Below, one piece after another: positions 1-5,422 of a DNA stretch of 5,422 nucleotides. Every line of letters begins with the position of its first letter. Position 1 is the stretch's first letter. The translations under genes and the position numbers were made by a program. The DNA is from Paracoccaceae bacterium (GTDB lineage: Bacteria > Pseudomonadota > Alphaproteobacteria > Rhodobacterales > Rhodobacteraceae), in NCBI GenBank assembly GCA_007134405.1, contig SLKW01000429.1, positions 1-5,422 of the forward strand, in the 5' to 3' direction. Under the pieces are notes generated by a model. It did no database searches. It had not been told where the DNA came from and worked only from the letters and a program-made list of their open reading frames with translations.

Positions 1-1016
1 CATGTGGGCCAGCGGCACAGCCTGCGCGATATCGAGTCCGCGCTGATGAACGATCCCTCGCTGCGCTATCACCTGAGCACCCGTTCGGTCAGCCGTTCGG
101 CCCTGGCGCGGGGGAACGAGAGGCTCAACGCCGACTTCTTCCAGGAACTCTTCGGGCTGCTGTACACGCGGCTGCAGTCCAGTGGTTCCGTGCCGGGCAA
201 GCGGTTCCGGTTCAAAGGCAAGCTGTTCTCCTTGGATGGCTCGTTGATCGATCTGTCGATGAAGGTCTTTCCCTGGGCGGACATCGCGCCGAAGAAGGCC
301 GCCTTCAAGCTGCACCTGGGGCTGGATCATGACGGTCTGATCCCGGCCTTTGCCGAGGTCAGTGGGGGCCTGGACTCCGAGATGGATGTCGCCGACGCCT
401 TCGCGTTCCCGCAGGGTAGCGTGGTGGTCTTTGACCGCGGATACAGCCGCTACACCTGGCATAAGAAACTGACGGAGCGAGGAATCTTCTGGGTCACCCG
501 GGCGCGCAAGGGCATGGTCCACGAGGTCGTGAAGACGTCGCCAGTCCCGGAGGATGGTCCCGTCTTGAAGGATCAGATCATCCGCCTGACCAGCCGCAAG
601 GCATTGCAGGCCAAGTTGCCGGAGATCCGGCGGGTCGAGTATCGGGATCCGGAAACGGGCAAGGTCTATGTCTTCCTGACCAACCACCGGCGCTGGGCCG
701 CGCAAACCGTCGCCGATATCTACAAGTCCCGCTGGGAGGTCGAGCTGTTCTTCAAGTGGATCAAGCAGAACCTGAAGATCCGCAGTTTCCTCGGTCACAG
801 CATGAATGCCGTCGCCTCGCAGACTTCGTGGCACTGTGTGTCTTCCTGCTGGTGGCCTTCCAGAAGTTCGTCTCGCGCTCGGCCATGGGCATCCAGGCCG
901 TCCTGCGCCTGGTGCAACTAACACTGTTTCAGCGCAAACCCCTGGCCGATCTCCTTCGCGGTCGAAAACAGGAGCCGCCCGATCCCCAGATGCCTCTGTG
1001 TCTGAGGGCCGCCTAA
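1..1016 (+). pseudogene. IS4-family DDE transposase, 5'-partial and frameshifted
   Basis: The product would cut and join the ends of its own IS by RNase H-fold DDE chemistry. Counting the GTG at base 4 as residue 1, an N-terminal block with HSLRDIESAL is followed by the catalytic regions: LDGSLIDLSMKVFPWA (first Asp, about 78-83), VVFDRGY (second Asp, D144), and the Y-(2)-R-(3)-E-(6)-K signature Y240, R243, E247, K254. Frame 1 makes sense up to FLGHSMNAVASQ (about base 822), then turns into Trp/Ser/Arg-rich nonsense and stops at 921. The expected C-terminus, FVALCVFLLVAFQKF through to PLCLRAA, continues in frame 3 from about 825 to the TAA at 1014-1016. One missing base near 823 (for example, an ATC Ile codon read as AC) explains this. 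The DDE residues all lie before the shift, but the conserved C-terminal helix is lost. No start codon is called because the gene begins outside the window. A sequencing error could give the same picture. Confidence 0.85.
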
Positions 1017-1030
1017 GTGGGACAGCAGTG
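1017..1030. repeat. putative right terminal inverted repeat of the IS4 element
   Basis: GTGGGACAGCAGTG follows the transposase stop codon directly; read inward it is CACTGCTGTCCCAC, resembling ends of DUF4372-type IS4 elements as I recall them. The partner repeat is outside the window, so neither the exact end nor a target duplication can be confirmed. Confidence 0.45.
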
Positions 1031-1041
1031 AGTGTGGCCCA

Positions 1042-1057
1042 TCCACGCCTACGTGGA
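1042..1057. other. small hairpin in the spacer between the IS4 end and the glycosyltransferase gene
   Basis: TCCACG and CGTGGA form a perfect 6-bp stem around the loop CCTA. It lies about 12 bases beyond the presumed IS end and 130 bases before the glycosyltransferase start. There is no T tract after it, so a classical intrinsic terminator is unlikely. The rest of the spacer (1031-1189) shows no convincing gene. Confidence 0.3.
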
Positions 1058-1175
1058 GGTGGGGTGAGGAGGAGTCCATCCCATTGGTTACGTTGCAACA
1101 ACAGATACGTGCGCGTAGGCTTAAACGCTCACGCGCCAGAAGCTTCACGATGGCTAGGGGCATTTACCAGAACCC

Positions 1176-1180
1176 AAGGA
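1176..1180 (+). promoter_or_regulatory. ribosome binding site that decides the glycosyltransferase start
   Basis: AAGGA lies nine bases before the ATG at 1190. It is the only good Shine-Dalgarno match near a plausible start in this frame. The alternative in-frame GTG at 1109 has none. Confidence 0.5.
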
Positions 1181-1189
1181 ACAGCATGT

Positions 1190-2293
1190 ATGCAGCACCG
1201 GGGACTAGTCGCGTACGATTGTGCGCAATACGCAGTTTCCCTCAAGGCCGCCCAGAAGGAATTGGGGGATCTAGGCTTAAGCCTGAACTTTTTTCATTAC
1301 TCCTACTTTCGAGGTTTTCCACGCAGACCGAAGGTGCTGGCGCGCTTCGCCTTGCAGGAAATTCGGATACTTCGGGCGCTCCGGAGCGGCTCCTACTCCT
1401 TCGCGATTATTCCGGCTCAGATCGTGCGCTCTCGTCTGCTCGCGTACTTCTTGCGTACGGCCCGTAAACACCGCGTTGATGTTTACATGTATTGGCATGA
1501 CTGCAGATGGATACTCGGCAAGGTACGTGATCTTGTTGGGGAACACGACTTCGAACGATTCACGGACCTCTTGGAGGCGTACCAGCCCCAGCATCTAGTT
1601 GTTTCCCCGAGCGCATTCGCAGACGCGCACCGTGTAGTGGGTATCCAAGAAGCTCATTGCGTCTGGAATGCAACACCTCGGACACCAGTTCACAAGGATC
1701 CAGATAATGATCCTCCCATCATCGTGAACGTGGCGTCCGTACAACTTCGAAAGGCTCCGGAGCTATTTGTCGACATTGCGCAGTACGTCTGCGCGAGGCA
1801 CCCAACGGTGAAGTTCGTGTGGGTTGGTGGCGGGAGCATCTCCGAACTACGCAGCTACCTTCGGGCCGCGGGCTTGCACGAACGCGTCGCCTTCGTCGGC
1901 TGGTCGGATGATCCCGGAACGTGGATAAGTCGCTCCTCAGCTCTCCTCCTAACGAGTCGGTCAGAGGCCTTCGGCCTTGGTGTTGCTCAGGCTATGGCCA
2001 CTGCCCGTACGGTCATCGCCTTCGCCGGAACGGGGGCTTCTGATGCGCTTAAAGACTCGGGGATTGTCGTCCAGAGGTACGACACGGTGGCAGCGGCCGA
2101 AACCATTCTTGCAATTCTTGAACGGCCGGTTGGCGATCGCATTAATTCCAGTGCTCGTCAGCGGTATGAAGCGATGTTTTCACCGGAGGCTTTTGCGAAA
2201 CGCCTAGCTGGGGTCTTGAAGGGACGGTCAGAGGTCGTCCTGACCGTAACGAACCCAGACGCGGAACAGAGCCGGCAGATCGAACGGTTGTAG
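1190..2293 (+). CDS. glycosyltransferase family 4 (GT-B fold) protein
   Basis: Probable retaining glycosyltransferase that moves a sugar from a nucleotide-sugar donor to a growing glycan or lipid-linked acceptor, in the cytoplasm or at the inner membrane face. The 367-residue product has the usual GT4 length. The C-terminal donor-binding half is clear: IIVNVASVQLRKAPELFVDI with K188, the strand FVWVGGG, RVAFVGW, then LLLTSRSEAFGLGVAQAMA. The last is the EX7E region, with E259 in place but Q267 at the second Glu. The N-terminal half is poorly conserved, and the Gly-rich loop usual after the first strand is not obvious; a YWHDCRW motif is present. No signal peptide or membrane segment is seen. 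I chose ATG 1190 for its AAGGA; GTG 1109 is in frame and would add 27 residues starting VRVGLNAHA, a possible first strand. The open frame runs back to 806 inside the IS, but that part is not gene-like. Acceptor and sugar cannot be predicted. Confidence 0.8.
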   Translation: MQHRGLVAYDCAQYAVSLKAAQKELGDLGLSLNFFHYSYFRGFPRRPKVLARFALQEIRILRALRSGSYSFAIIPAQIVRSRLLAYFLRTARKHRVDVYMYWHDCRWILGKVRDLVGEHDFERFTDLLEAYQPQHLVVSPSAFADAHRVVGIQEAHCVWNATPRTPVHKDPDNDPPIIVNVASVQLRKAPELFVDIAQYVCARHPTVKFVWVGGGSISELRSYLRAAGLHERVAFVGWSDDPGTWISRSSALLLTSRSEAFGLGVAQAMATARTVIAFAGTGASDALKDSGIVVQRYDTVAAAETILAILERPVGDRINSSARQRYEAMFSPEAFAKRLAGVLKGRSEVVLTVTNPDAEQSRQIERL

Positions 2294-2749
2294 CAGGCAA
2301 GAGGGAGCGAAGGTGGCACTGCTCGCGGGCAATTAGTGCGCCCAGCGCCCCGGGGCTATGCATGCGGGTGTCCGTGACAGCGGAAAGGGCGGCGGCCTGG
2401 ACAAAATCTAGGCTATCCTATACCGCTCAACGACGGACAACCGCGCGAACCATCGAGTGGACCCGATGAACGCATCAGCGCAGGTCAAGGCGGGTTTCGG
2501 ACGAGAACGGAAGAAGACGCGCGCACGGGTGAAGTGTAGGTTTTGGGGGGCGCTTGTAGAATTAGTCGGACGCTGATTGGGCTGTGCGGGGCGTGGGTGC
2601 TGGTCAGCGCGGGCGTTGGCGGGCGGGCCCGGTTCATGGATGACGCGCACGGGATGGACGAGGGTCTGCGGCTGTGTGAAGGCTCCCGATCCGAAAGCTC
2701 ACATCATAGTTCGCGACACTAGAGTGGACCCCGGTGTCAAGACAGGCCG
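2294..2749. other. gene-free stretch between the glycosyltransferase gene and the IS1595 element
   Basis: No reading frame here resembles a protein family I recognise; the short open frames on both strands are Arg/Pro-rich and lack ribosome binding sites. GAGTGGACCC occurs twice (2455-2464 and 2722-2731), and the text around the second copy (GTGGACCCCGGTGTCAAGAC) resembles an IS end, so this may be eroded mobile DNA. There is no strong terminator after the glycosyltransferase stop. Confidence 0.5.
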
Positions 2750-2774
2750 TGGTTAGCACGAAAGCTTCGCATGC
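2750..2774. repeat. terminal inverted repeat of the IS1595 element, transposase 3' side
   Basis: The core GGTTAGCACGAAAGCT (2751-2766) pairs with GATTAGCAAGAATGCT read from the other end, 13 of 16 identical; similarity extends to 20 of 25 over the full interval. The natural stop codon of the transposase (TTA on this strand, 2753-2755) lies within this repeat, so the last codons of the gene form part of the IS end. Confidence 0.7.
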
Positions 2775-3700
2775 CGCAGGGTGGGCTCGATGCGGGGTCG
2801 GCGGTGGACGGCAGCGATCAGCAAGCGCTGGGGTAAGGTCACCAGGTCGAAACGCCGGTTGACCCGGTAGGCAAAGGCGCCCAGGCCGCGGGCGCCTTAT
2901 TTGGAGAACCGAAACGCATGGTAGGTCCCGCTGAGGCTGGTCTTCAGATTGGCGAGCAGGTTGTTGATCCACTGGAACTCCGGCAAACCCTTGGGCTTGC
3001 GGTCGGCGACGACCGTCGGCTCGTGGACACACCCGGCGGCGGTCGCCGCAGTAAAGAAGGCGAGGCCGTCGGAGGCCACAATGCAGCCCGGCACCAAGTG
3101 CAGACAGGACCGAGCCTTCAGGGCCTGGAAGGTGAAACCCGCGACCAGAGTCAGTTTCACCCGCAGCGGGCGCGCATCGTCTTTCAGCGATACCGCCGCC
3201 ACAAACGGGACCTTGTTCTCGGAACCGCGCCCGGGCTTGCCGCCGCTGGGCTCCCCGCCGAGGTAGGCGTCATCGATCTGGACACTGCCGTGCAGCAGGT
3301 AGCGGTCTTCCCGCACCGTCATGGCCGTCATCAGTTTGTGATGGATGCGCCAGGCAGTGGGATAGCTGAGCCCGAGTTGGTGCATCAGCGCCAGGGCCGA
3401 GACCCCGGTCTTGTCTTGGCTGAGCAGGTAGATGGCGAGAAGCCACGTGGTCAGCGGCAGCTTGGTCGCTGCCATCAGCGTGGCCGCCGTCATCGAGGTT
3501 TGGTGGGAGCAGGTTTTGCACTGAAAGCGTTTCGCCCGGTCATCCTGAATCACTCCGTGCGCTGCGCTGCCACAGCGGGGACAGCGGAACCCGTGCGGCC
3601 AGCGCCCCTGCGCCGCCTCGCATTGCGTTTCAGTGCCCGAGTGGGCGATGCACTCAGGCATCGGCATTCCCGGCTGAAATTTAATCCGATTCTGGGCCAT
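2753..3700 (-). pseudogene. IS1595-family (ISXO2-like) transposase with premature TAA
   Basis: Transposase for the surrounding IS. From the ATG at 3700-3698 (MAQNRIKFQPGMPMPE), the protein has an N-terminal zinc ribbon (CPRCG at about 40, CKTC at about 61), a helix-turn-helix-like region (LGLSYPTAWRIHHKL), then the catalytic core: QIDDAYLGGE (about 142), VASDGLAFF (Asp at about 211) and the terminal block EFQWINNLLANLKTSLSGTY, in which Asn takes the usual Glu position, as reported for part of this family. After HAFRFSK comes TAA (2899-2897). The same frame then continues for 47 codons with clear family character (FAYRVNRRFDLVTLPQRLL) to the true stop at 2755-2753. Family members have Tyr after FSK, so TAC or TAT to TAA is the likely change. 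Intact length would be about 315 residues. ATG 3700 is preferred over the upstream GTG codons because GAGGAG sits four bases before it and relatives begin MAQNR. The truncated 267-residue product retains the catalytic residues, but is probably defective. Confidence 0.85.
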
Positions 3701-3704
3701 GGTG

Positions 3705-3710
3705 CTCCTC
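3705..3710 (-). promoter_or_regulatory. ribosome binding site of the IS1595 transposase
   Basis: GAGGAG on the minus strand, four bases before the ATG at 3700. It supports the MAQNR start over the in-frame GTG codons at 3715 and 3712, which would overlap it. Confidence 0.5.
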
Positions 3711-3727
3711 ACCACTGGATGTGCAGG

Positions 3728-3748
3728 CCCCGCCTACGCTCGGCGGTG
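3728..3748 (-). other. hairpin in the leader of the IS1595 transposase
   Basis: CCGCC (3730-3734) and GGCGG (3742-3746) pair around a seven-base loop, with one further C-G pair beyond a mismatch. It lies between the terminal repeat and the transposase start, so it would be in the 5' leader of a transposase transcript. Its role is unknown; leader hairpins that limit translation from outside transcripts are known in other IS families. Confidence 0.3.
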
Positions 3749-3761
3749 GTTCGCAGAGTGA

Positions 3762-3786
3762 GCCTGCGGAGCATTCTTGCTAATCA
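3762..3786. repeat. terminal inverted repeat of the IS1595 element, transposase 5' side
   Basis: Partner of the repeat at 2750-2774. Read inward on the minus strand its core is GATTAGCAAGAATGCT, followed by CCGCAGGC opposite TCGCATGC of the other end. Confidence 0.7.
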
Positions 3787-3795
3787 GCATCCCAT

Positions 3796-3813
3796 CCCCG
3801 GCCGGGACCGGGG
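3796..3813. other. GC-only hairpin just outside the IS1595 element
   Basis: CCCCGG (3796-3801) and CCGGGG (3808-3813) form a perfect 6-bp stem around CCGGGA. It starts ten bases beyond the IS terminal repeat. There is no T tract on either side, so a terminator role is doubtful. Confidence 0.3.
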
Positions 3814-3884
3814 CAGGCGTTCGCGGAGAAACAGTGCTCTGCGCCGGCCCCCCGCGCGCCGTGGATGGCCTTGTTCGCAAATGC

Positions 3885-3913
3885 TTGATTTTTCGGCATG
3901 GACACTGTTTGTT
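3885..3913 (+). promoter_or_regulatory. weak candidate promoter for the DUF4910 gene
   Basis: TTGATT (3885-3890) is 17 bases before TTTGTT (3908-3913), in the most AT-rich part of the spacer and about 40 bases before the start codon. The -10 match is poor (3 of 6), so this is only a suggestion. Confidence 0.2.
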
Positions 3914-3942
3914 TCTCAAGAGGATTCTCTTTGTCACGGACT

Positions 3943-3947
3943 GAGGG
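3943..3947 (+). promoter_or_regulatory. ribosome binding site that decides the DUF4910 start
   Basis: GAGGG lies six bases before the GTG at 3954 and favours that codon over the in-frame GTG at 3966 and the ATG at 3999. Confidence 0.5.
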
Positions 3948-3953
3948 TCAGGC

Positions 3954-5276
3954 GTGGGGGTTCTTGTGAGTAAGCGGCTCGATGAATCTGGAACAGCTAT
4001 GCATGCGCTCCTGAGGAAGTTGTTCCCGATATGCAGAAGTATCACTGGTCCGGGGGTGAGGGAAACTCTTAGTATCCTTCGAGAGCACGTGCCCCTCAGT
4101 ATCTACGAGGTGCCAACGGGCGCGCAGGCCTTCGACTGGGAGGTGCCCAAGGAATGGCGCGTGCGCGAGGCCTACATCGACGCGCCCGATGGTAGCAGGG
4201 TAGTGGATTTCAAAGACAACAACCTTCACGTGGTCGGATATTCGATCCCCGTTGATGCGGTGTTGTCGCTGGCGGACCTTCAGTCGAATCTTCACTCGCT
4301 GCCAGAGTTGCCTGAGGCGATACCCTACGTAACATCCTATTATCGGGAAACTTGGGGTTTTTGCCTTGCCCACAAAAAGCGGATGAGACTCAAGGAGGGG
4401 CGATACAGGGTCGTTATCGATAGCGAGCTGATATCTGGCAGCCTAACCTACGGCGAGTTGATCATTCCCGGCTCAACCGATTCGGAGATCTTCATCTCCA
4501 CGTACATATGCCACCCGTCGATGGCAAACAATGAGCTCTCCGGTCCCGTGGTCACGACGATGCTCGCCAAGTGGCTCCTCAGCAGCCCGAGGAAGTTCAC
4601 TTACCGTATCGTTTTCATCCCGGAGACAATTGGGGCACTGGTGTATCTCAGCCGGAACCTGCCCGAAATGAAACGAAAGACGCGGGCCGGCTTGAACGTC
4701 ACTTGCATTGGCGATGATCGTGTCTATTCCTTCGTGCCTTCCAGAAAGGGAGGGACGCTGGCGGATCGCGCGGCGTTATGCGTGCTGCGGGAGGACCATC
4801 CGGATTTTATTGAATATAGCTACTTGGACCGAGGCAGTGACGAGCGGCAATACTGCAGCCCCGGCATCGATCTGCCCGTAGTGTCGGTGATGCGTTCGAA
4901 GTATCGGGAGTACCCCGAGTACCATACCTCCCTCGACGACTGCGAGCTTGTGACTCCGTCCGGGTTATTCGGAGGCTATTCGGTGCTCAAGAGGGCCATC
5001 GAATTGCTCGAACGCAATGAATTCTACGAGACCACTTGCCTTGGTGAACCGCAATTGGGGAAAAGAGGACTCTATCCAACGATCGGTCGACGAATCACTT
5101 TGCCCGCCGTGCGGTTGCTCTTGGATATCCTCGCATACGCGGACGGCTCGAACGATCTGATCGATCTCAAATCTATTCTTGGCGTTTCGCTAGACGAACT
5201 CTACCAAGGGGTGGAGACGTTGAGTCGTGCTGGCTTACTTCGGCCTCAAGCGGGCGGGAGTGGGGAATCAGACTGA
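3954..5276 (+). CDS. DUF4910/DUF2172 aminopeptidase-like protein with C-terminal winged helix
   Basis: Intact 440-residue protein of a family often found in polysaccharide and secondary-metabolite clusters. The fold is that of M28-type zinc aminopeptidases; the substrate is unknown. Visible landmarks: FPICRSITGPGVRETL (24-39), typical of the family start; a DUF2172-type region around VPKEWRVREAYI and NNLHVVGYSIPV (64-100); SYYRETWGFCL (128-138); the core STYICHPSMANNELSGP (182-198) with H187 and E194; FIPETIG with E224; LDRGSDERQYCSPG (291-304) with D292, D296 and E297; and EYHTSLDD with H324. The His, acidic and His residues are probable metal ligands by analogy with M28. EPQLGKRGLYPT (365-376) leads into a winged-helix-like C-terminal domain (about 378-430). 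No signal peptide is seen, so it is probably cytoplasmic. GTG 3954 is chosen for its GAGGG; GTG 3966 (MSKRLDESG) is also possible. Codon use is less GC-biased than in the IS genes. Family identity is secure, but the reaction is not known. Confidence 0.85.
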   Translation: MGVLVSKRLDESGTAMHALLRKLFPICRSITGPGVRETLSILREHVPLSIYEVPTGAQAFDWEVPKEWRVREAYIDAPDGSRVVDFKDNNLHVVGYSIPVDAVLSLADLQSNLHSLPELPEAIPYVTSYYRETWGFCLAHKKRMRLKEGRYRVVIDSELISGSLTYGELIIPGSTDSEIFISTYICHPSMANNELSGPVVTTMLAKWLLSSPRKFTYRIVFIPETIGALVYLSRNLPEMKRKTRAGLNVTCIGDDRVYSFVPSRKGGTLADRAALCVLREDHPDFIEYSYLDRGSDERQYCSPGIDLPVVSVMRSKYREYPEYHTSLDDCELVTPSGLFGGYSVLKRAIELLERNEFYETTCLGEPQLGKRGLYPTIGRRITLPAVRLLLDILAYADGSNDLIDLKSILGVSLDELYQGVETLSRAGLLRPQAGGSGESD

Positions 5277-5278
5277 CT

Positions 5279-5299
5279 GTCGTGGCGCGCAGCCACGGC
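5279..5299 (+). terminator. hairpin directly after the DUF4910 stop, possible terminator
   Basis: CGTGGC (5281-5286) and GCCACG (5292-5297) pair around GCGCA, extended by one wobble and one G-C pair to eight pairs. It starts two bases after the TGA. No T tract follows, so it may instead stabilise the transcript end or be Rho-associated. Confidence 0.3.
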
Positions 5300-5335
5300 C
5301 TCCGCCCGTATGTAAGCGTCCATTCCGGGACGTCT

Positions 5336-5388
5336 ACCGGAGCGGTTTCTGGGAGGTTACCGTAAAGGGCCGCAGGGCCTGCTCCGGT
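5336..5388. repeat. inverted repeat with long loop near the window end
   Basis: ACCGGAGC (5336-5343) and GCTCCGGT (5381-5388) are perfect complements; with a G-T wobble and a G-C pair the stem reaches ten pairs around a 33-base loop. No gene is recognisable in 5277-5422, which may be an intergenic region before a gene lying outside the window. Confidence 0.35.
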
Positions 5389-5422
5389 GCCTGGCAGCCG
5401 AGACGAGACGCATTCGTGTTGG

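Larger units (their letters stand above)
1..1030 (+). mobile_element. IS4-family insertion sequence, right part (left end outside window)
   Basis: The element is recognised from its DDE transposase of the DUF4372/DDE_Tnp_1 type, which fills nearly all of this interval. The reading frame is already open at base 1 and enters in the middle of the N-terminal domain, so the left end lies upstream of the window. The right boundary is inferred: just after the transposase stop comes GTGGGACAGCAGTG (1017-1030), which looks like the terminal repeat of such elements. The matching left repeat cannot be seen, so the boundary is approximate. The transposase frameshift suggests that this copy cannot move by itself. 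Confidence 0.8.
2750..3786 (-). mobile_element. IS1595-family insertion sequence, apparently full length
   Basis: An element of about 1.04 kb containing one transposase gene on the minus strand. It is bounded by imperfect inverted repeats of 25 bases (20 identities) at 2750-2774 and 3762-3786. Size, single gene and protein type all fit the IS1595 (ISXO2-like) family. Members usually make an 8-bp target duplication, but none is visible beside these boundaries. Either the true ends lie a few bases further out, or the flanks have diverged or recombined. The transposase has a premature stop, so the copy is probably inactive. Confidence 0.8.

Noticed and set aside
806..1189. Open reading frame upstream of and in frame with the glycosyltransferase
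   Set aside because: Up to about 1016 it is an out-of-frame reading of the IS4 transposase, and the rest (Arg/Ser-rich) does not look like protein; the open frame reflects high GC.
2398..2429. Possible promoter TGGACA ... TATACC in the gene-free block
   Set aside because: The spacing is only 15 bases and no gene follows on that strand, so nothing supports it.
2634..3032. 132-codon minus-strand open frame spanning the end of the IS1595 transposase
   Set aside because: It runs in another frame across the transposase C-terminus and the IS end. The transposase motifs, including the tail after the premature stop, are in the other frame.
1..3786. Composite transposon carrying the glycosyltransferase gene between two IS elements
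   Set aside because: The two elements belong to different families (IS4 and IS1595) with unrelated ends, so they cannot act as a matched pair.
2918..3973. 351-codon plus-strand open frame opposite the IS1595 transposase
   Set aside because: It is antisense to a clearly recognisable transposase with zinc ribbon and catalytic motifs, and its translation is Arg/Gly-rich without family motifs.
3948..4373. 141-codon minus-strand open frame over the start of the DUF4910 gene
   Set aside because: The plus-strand protein is conserved over this whole interval; the antisense frame has no recognisable features.
5336..5388. Integron attC-like site
   Set aside because: The inverted repeat lacks the paired conserved core sites and spacing of attC, and no cassette gene or integrase is present.

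Overview
The window reads as an accessory stretch of a GC-rich bacterial chromosome or megaplasmid, most likely from a proteobacterium. The two transposases resemble those common in Gammaproteobacteria and Betaproteobacteria such as purple sulfur bacteria, but the genus cannot be fixed from sequence alone. Two different insertion sequences, both apparently inactivated, are interleaved with two genes of the kind found in surface-polysaccharide (O-antigen, capsule or exopolysaccharide) loci.

Layout. Bases 1-1030 hold the right part of an IS4-family element whose left end lies outside the window; its transposase carries a one-base frameshift near base 823. A 159-base spacer with a small hairpin leads to a GT4-type glycosyltransferase gene (1190-2293, + strand), which has a Gln where the second Glu of the family motif is expected. 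Bases 2294-2749 show no convincing gene. Bases 2750-3786 are a full-length IS1595-family element on the minus strand, bounded by imperfect 25-bp inverted repeats; its transposase is cut by an in-frame TAA 48 codons before the natural stop, and that natural stop lies inside the terminal repeat. After a 167-base spacer comes an intact gene (3954-5276, + strand) for a DUF4910/DUF2172 aminopeptidase-like protein with a C-terminal winged helix. The last 146 bases hold two inverted repeats and no recognisable gene.

How it fits together. The glycosyltransferase and the DUF4910 protein lie on the same strand and are of types that often occur together in polysaccharide clusters. They may once have been closer and been separated by IS insertion and the loss of intervening DNA. 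This is inference from family context: the window shows neither a shared transcript nor the rest of the locus. I found no evidence for a new multi-gene system. The points most worth checking are the inactivating lesions in both transposases, the EX7Q motif of the glycosyltransferase, and the poorly understood DUF4910 protein.
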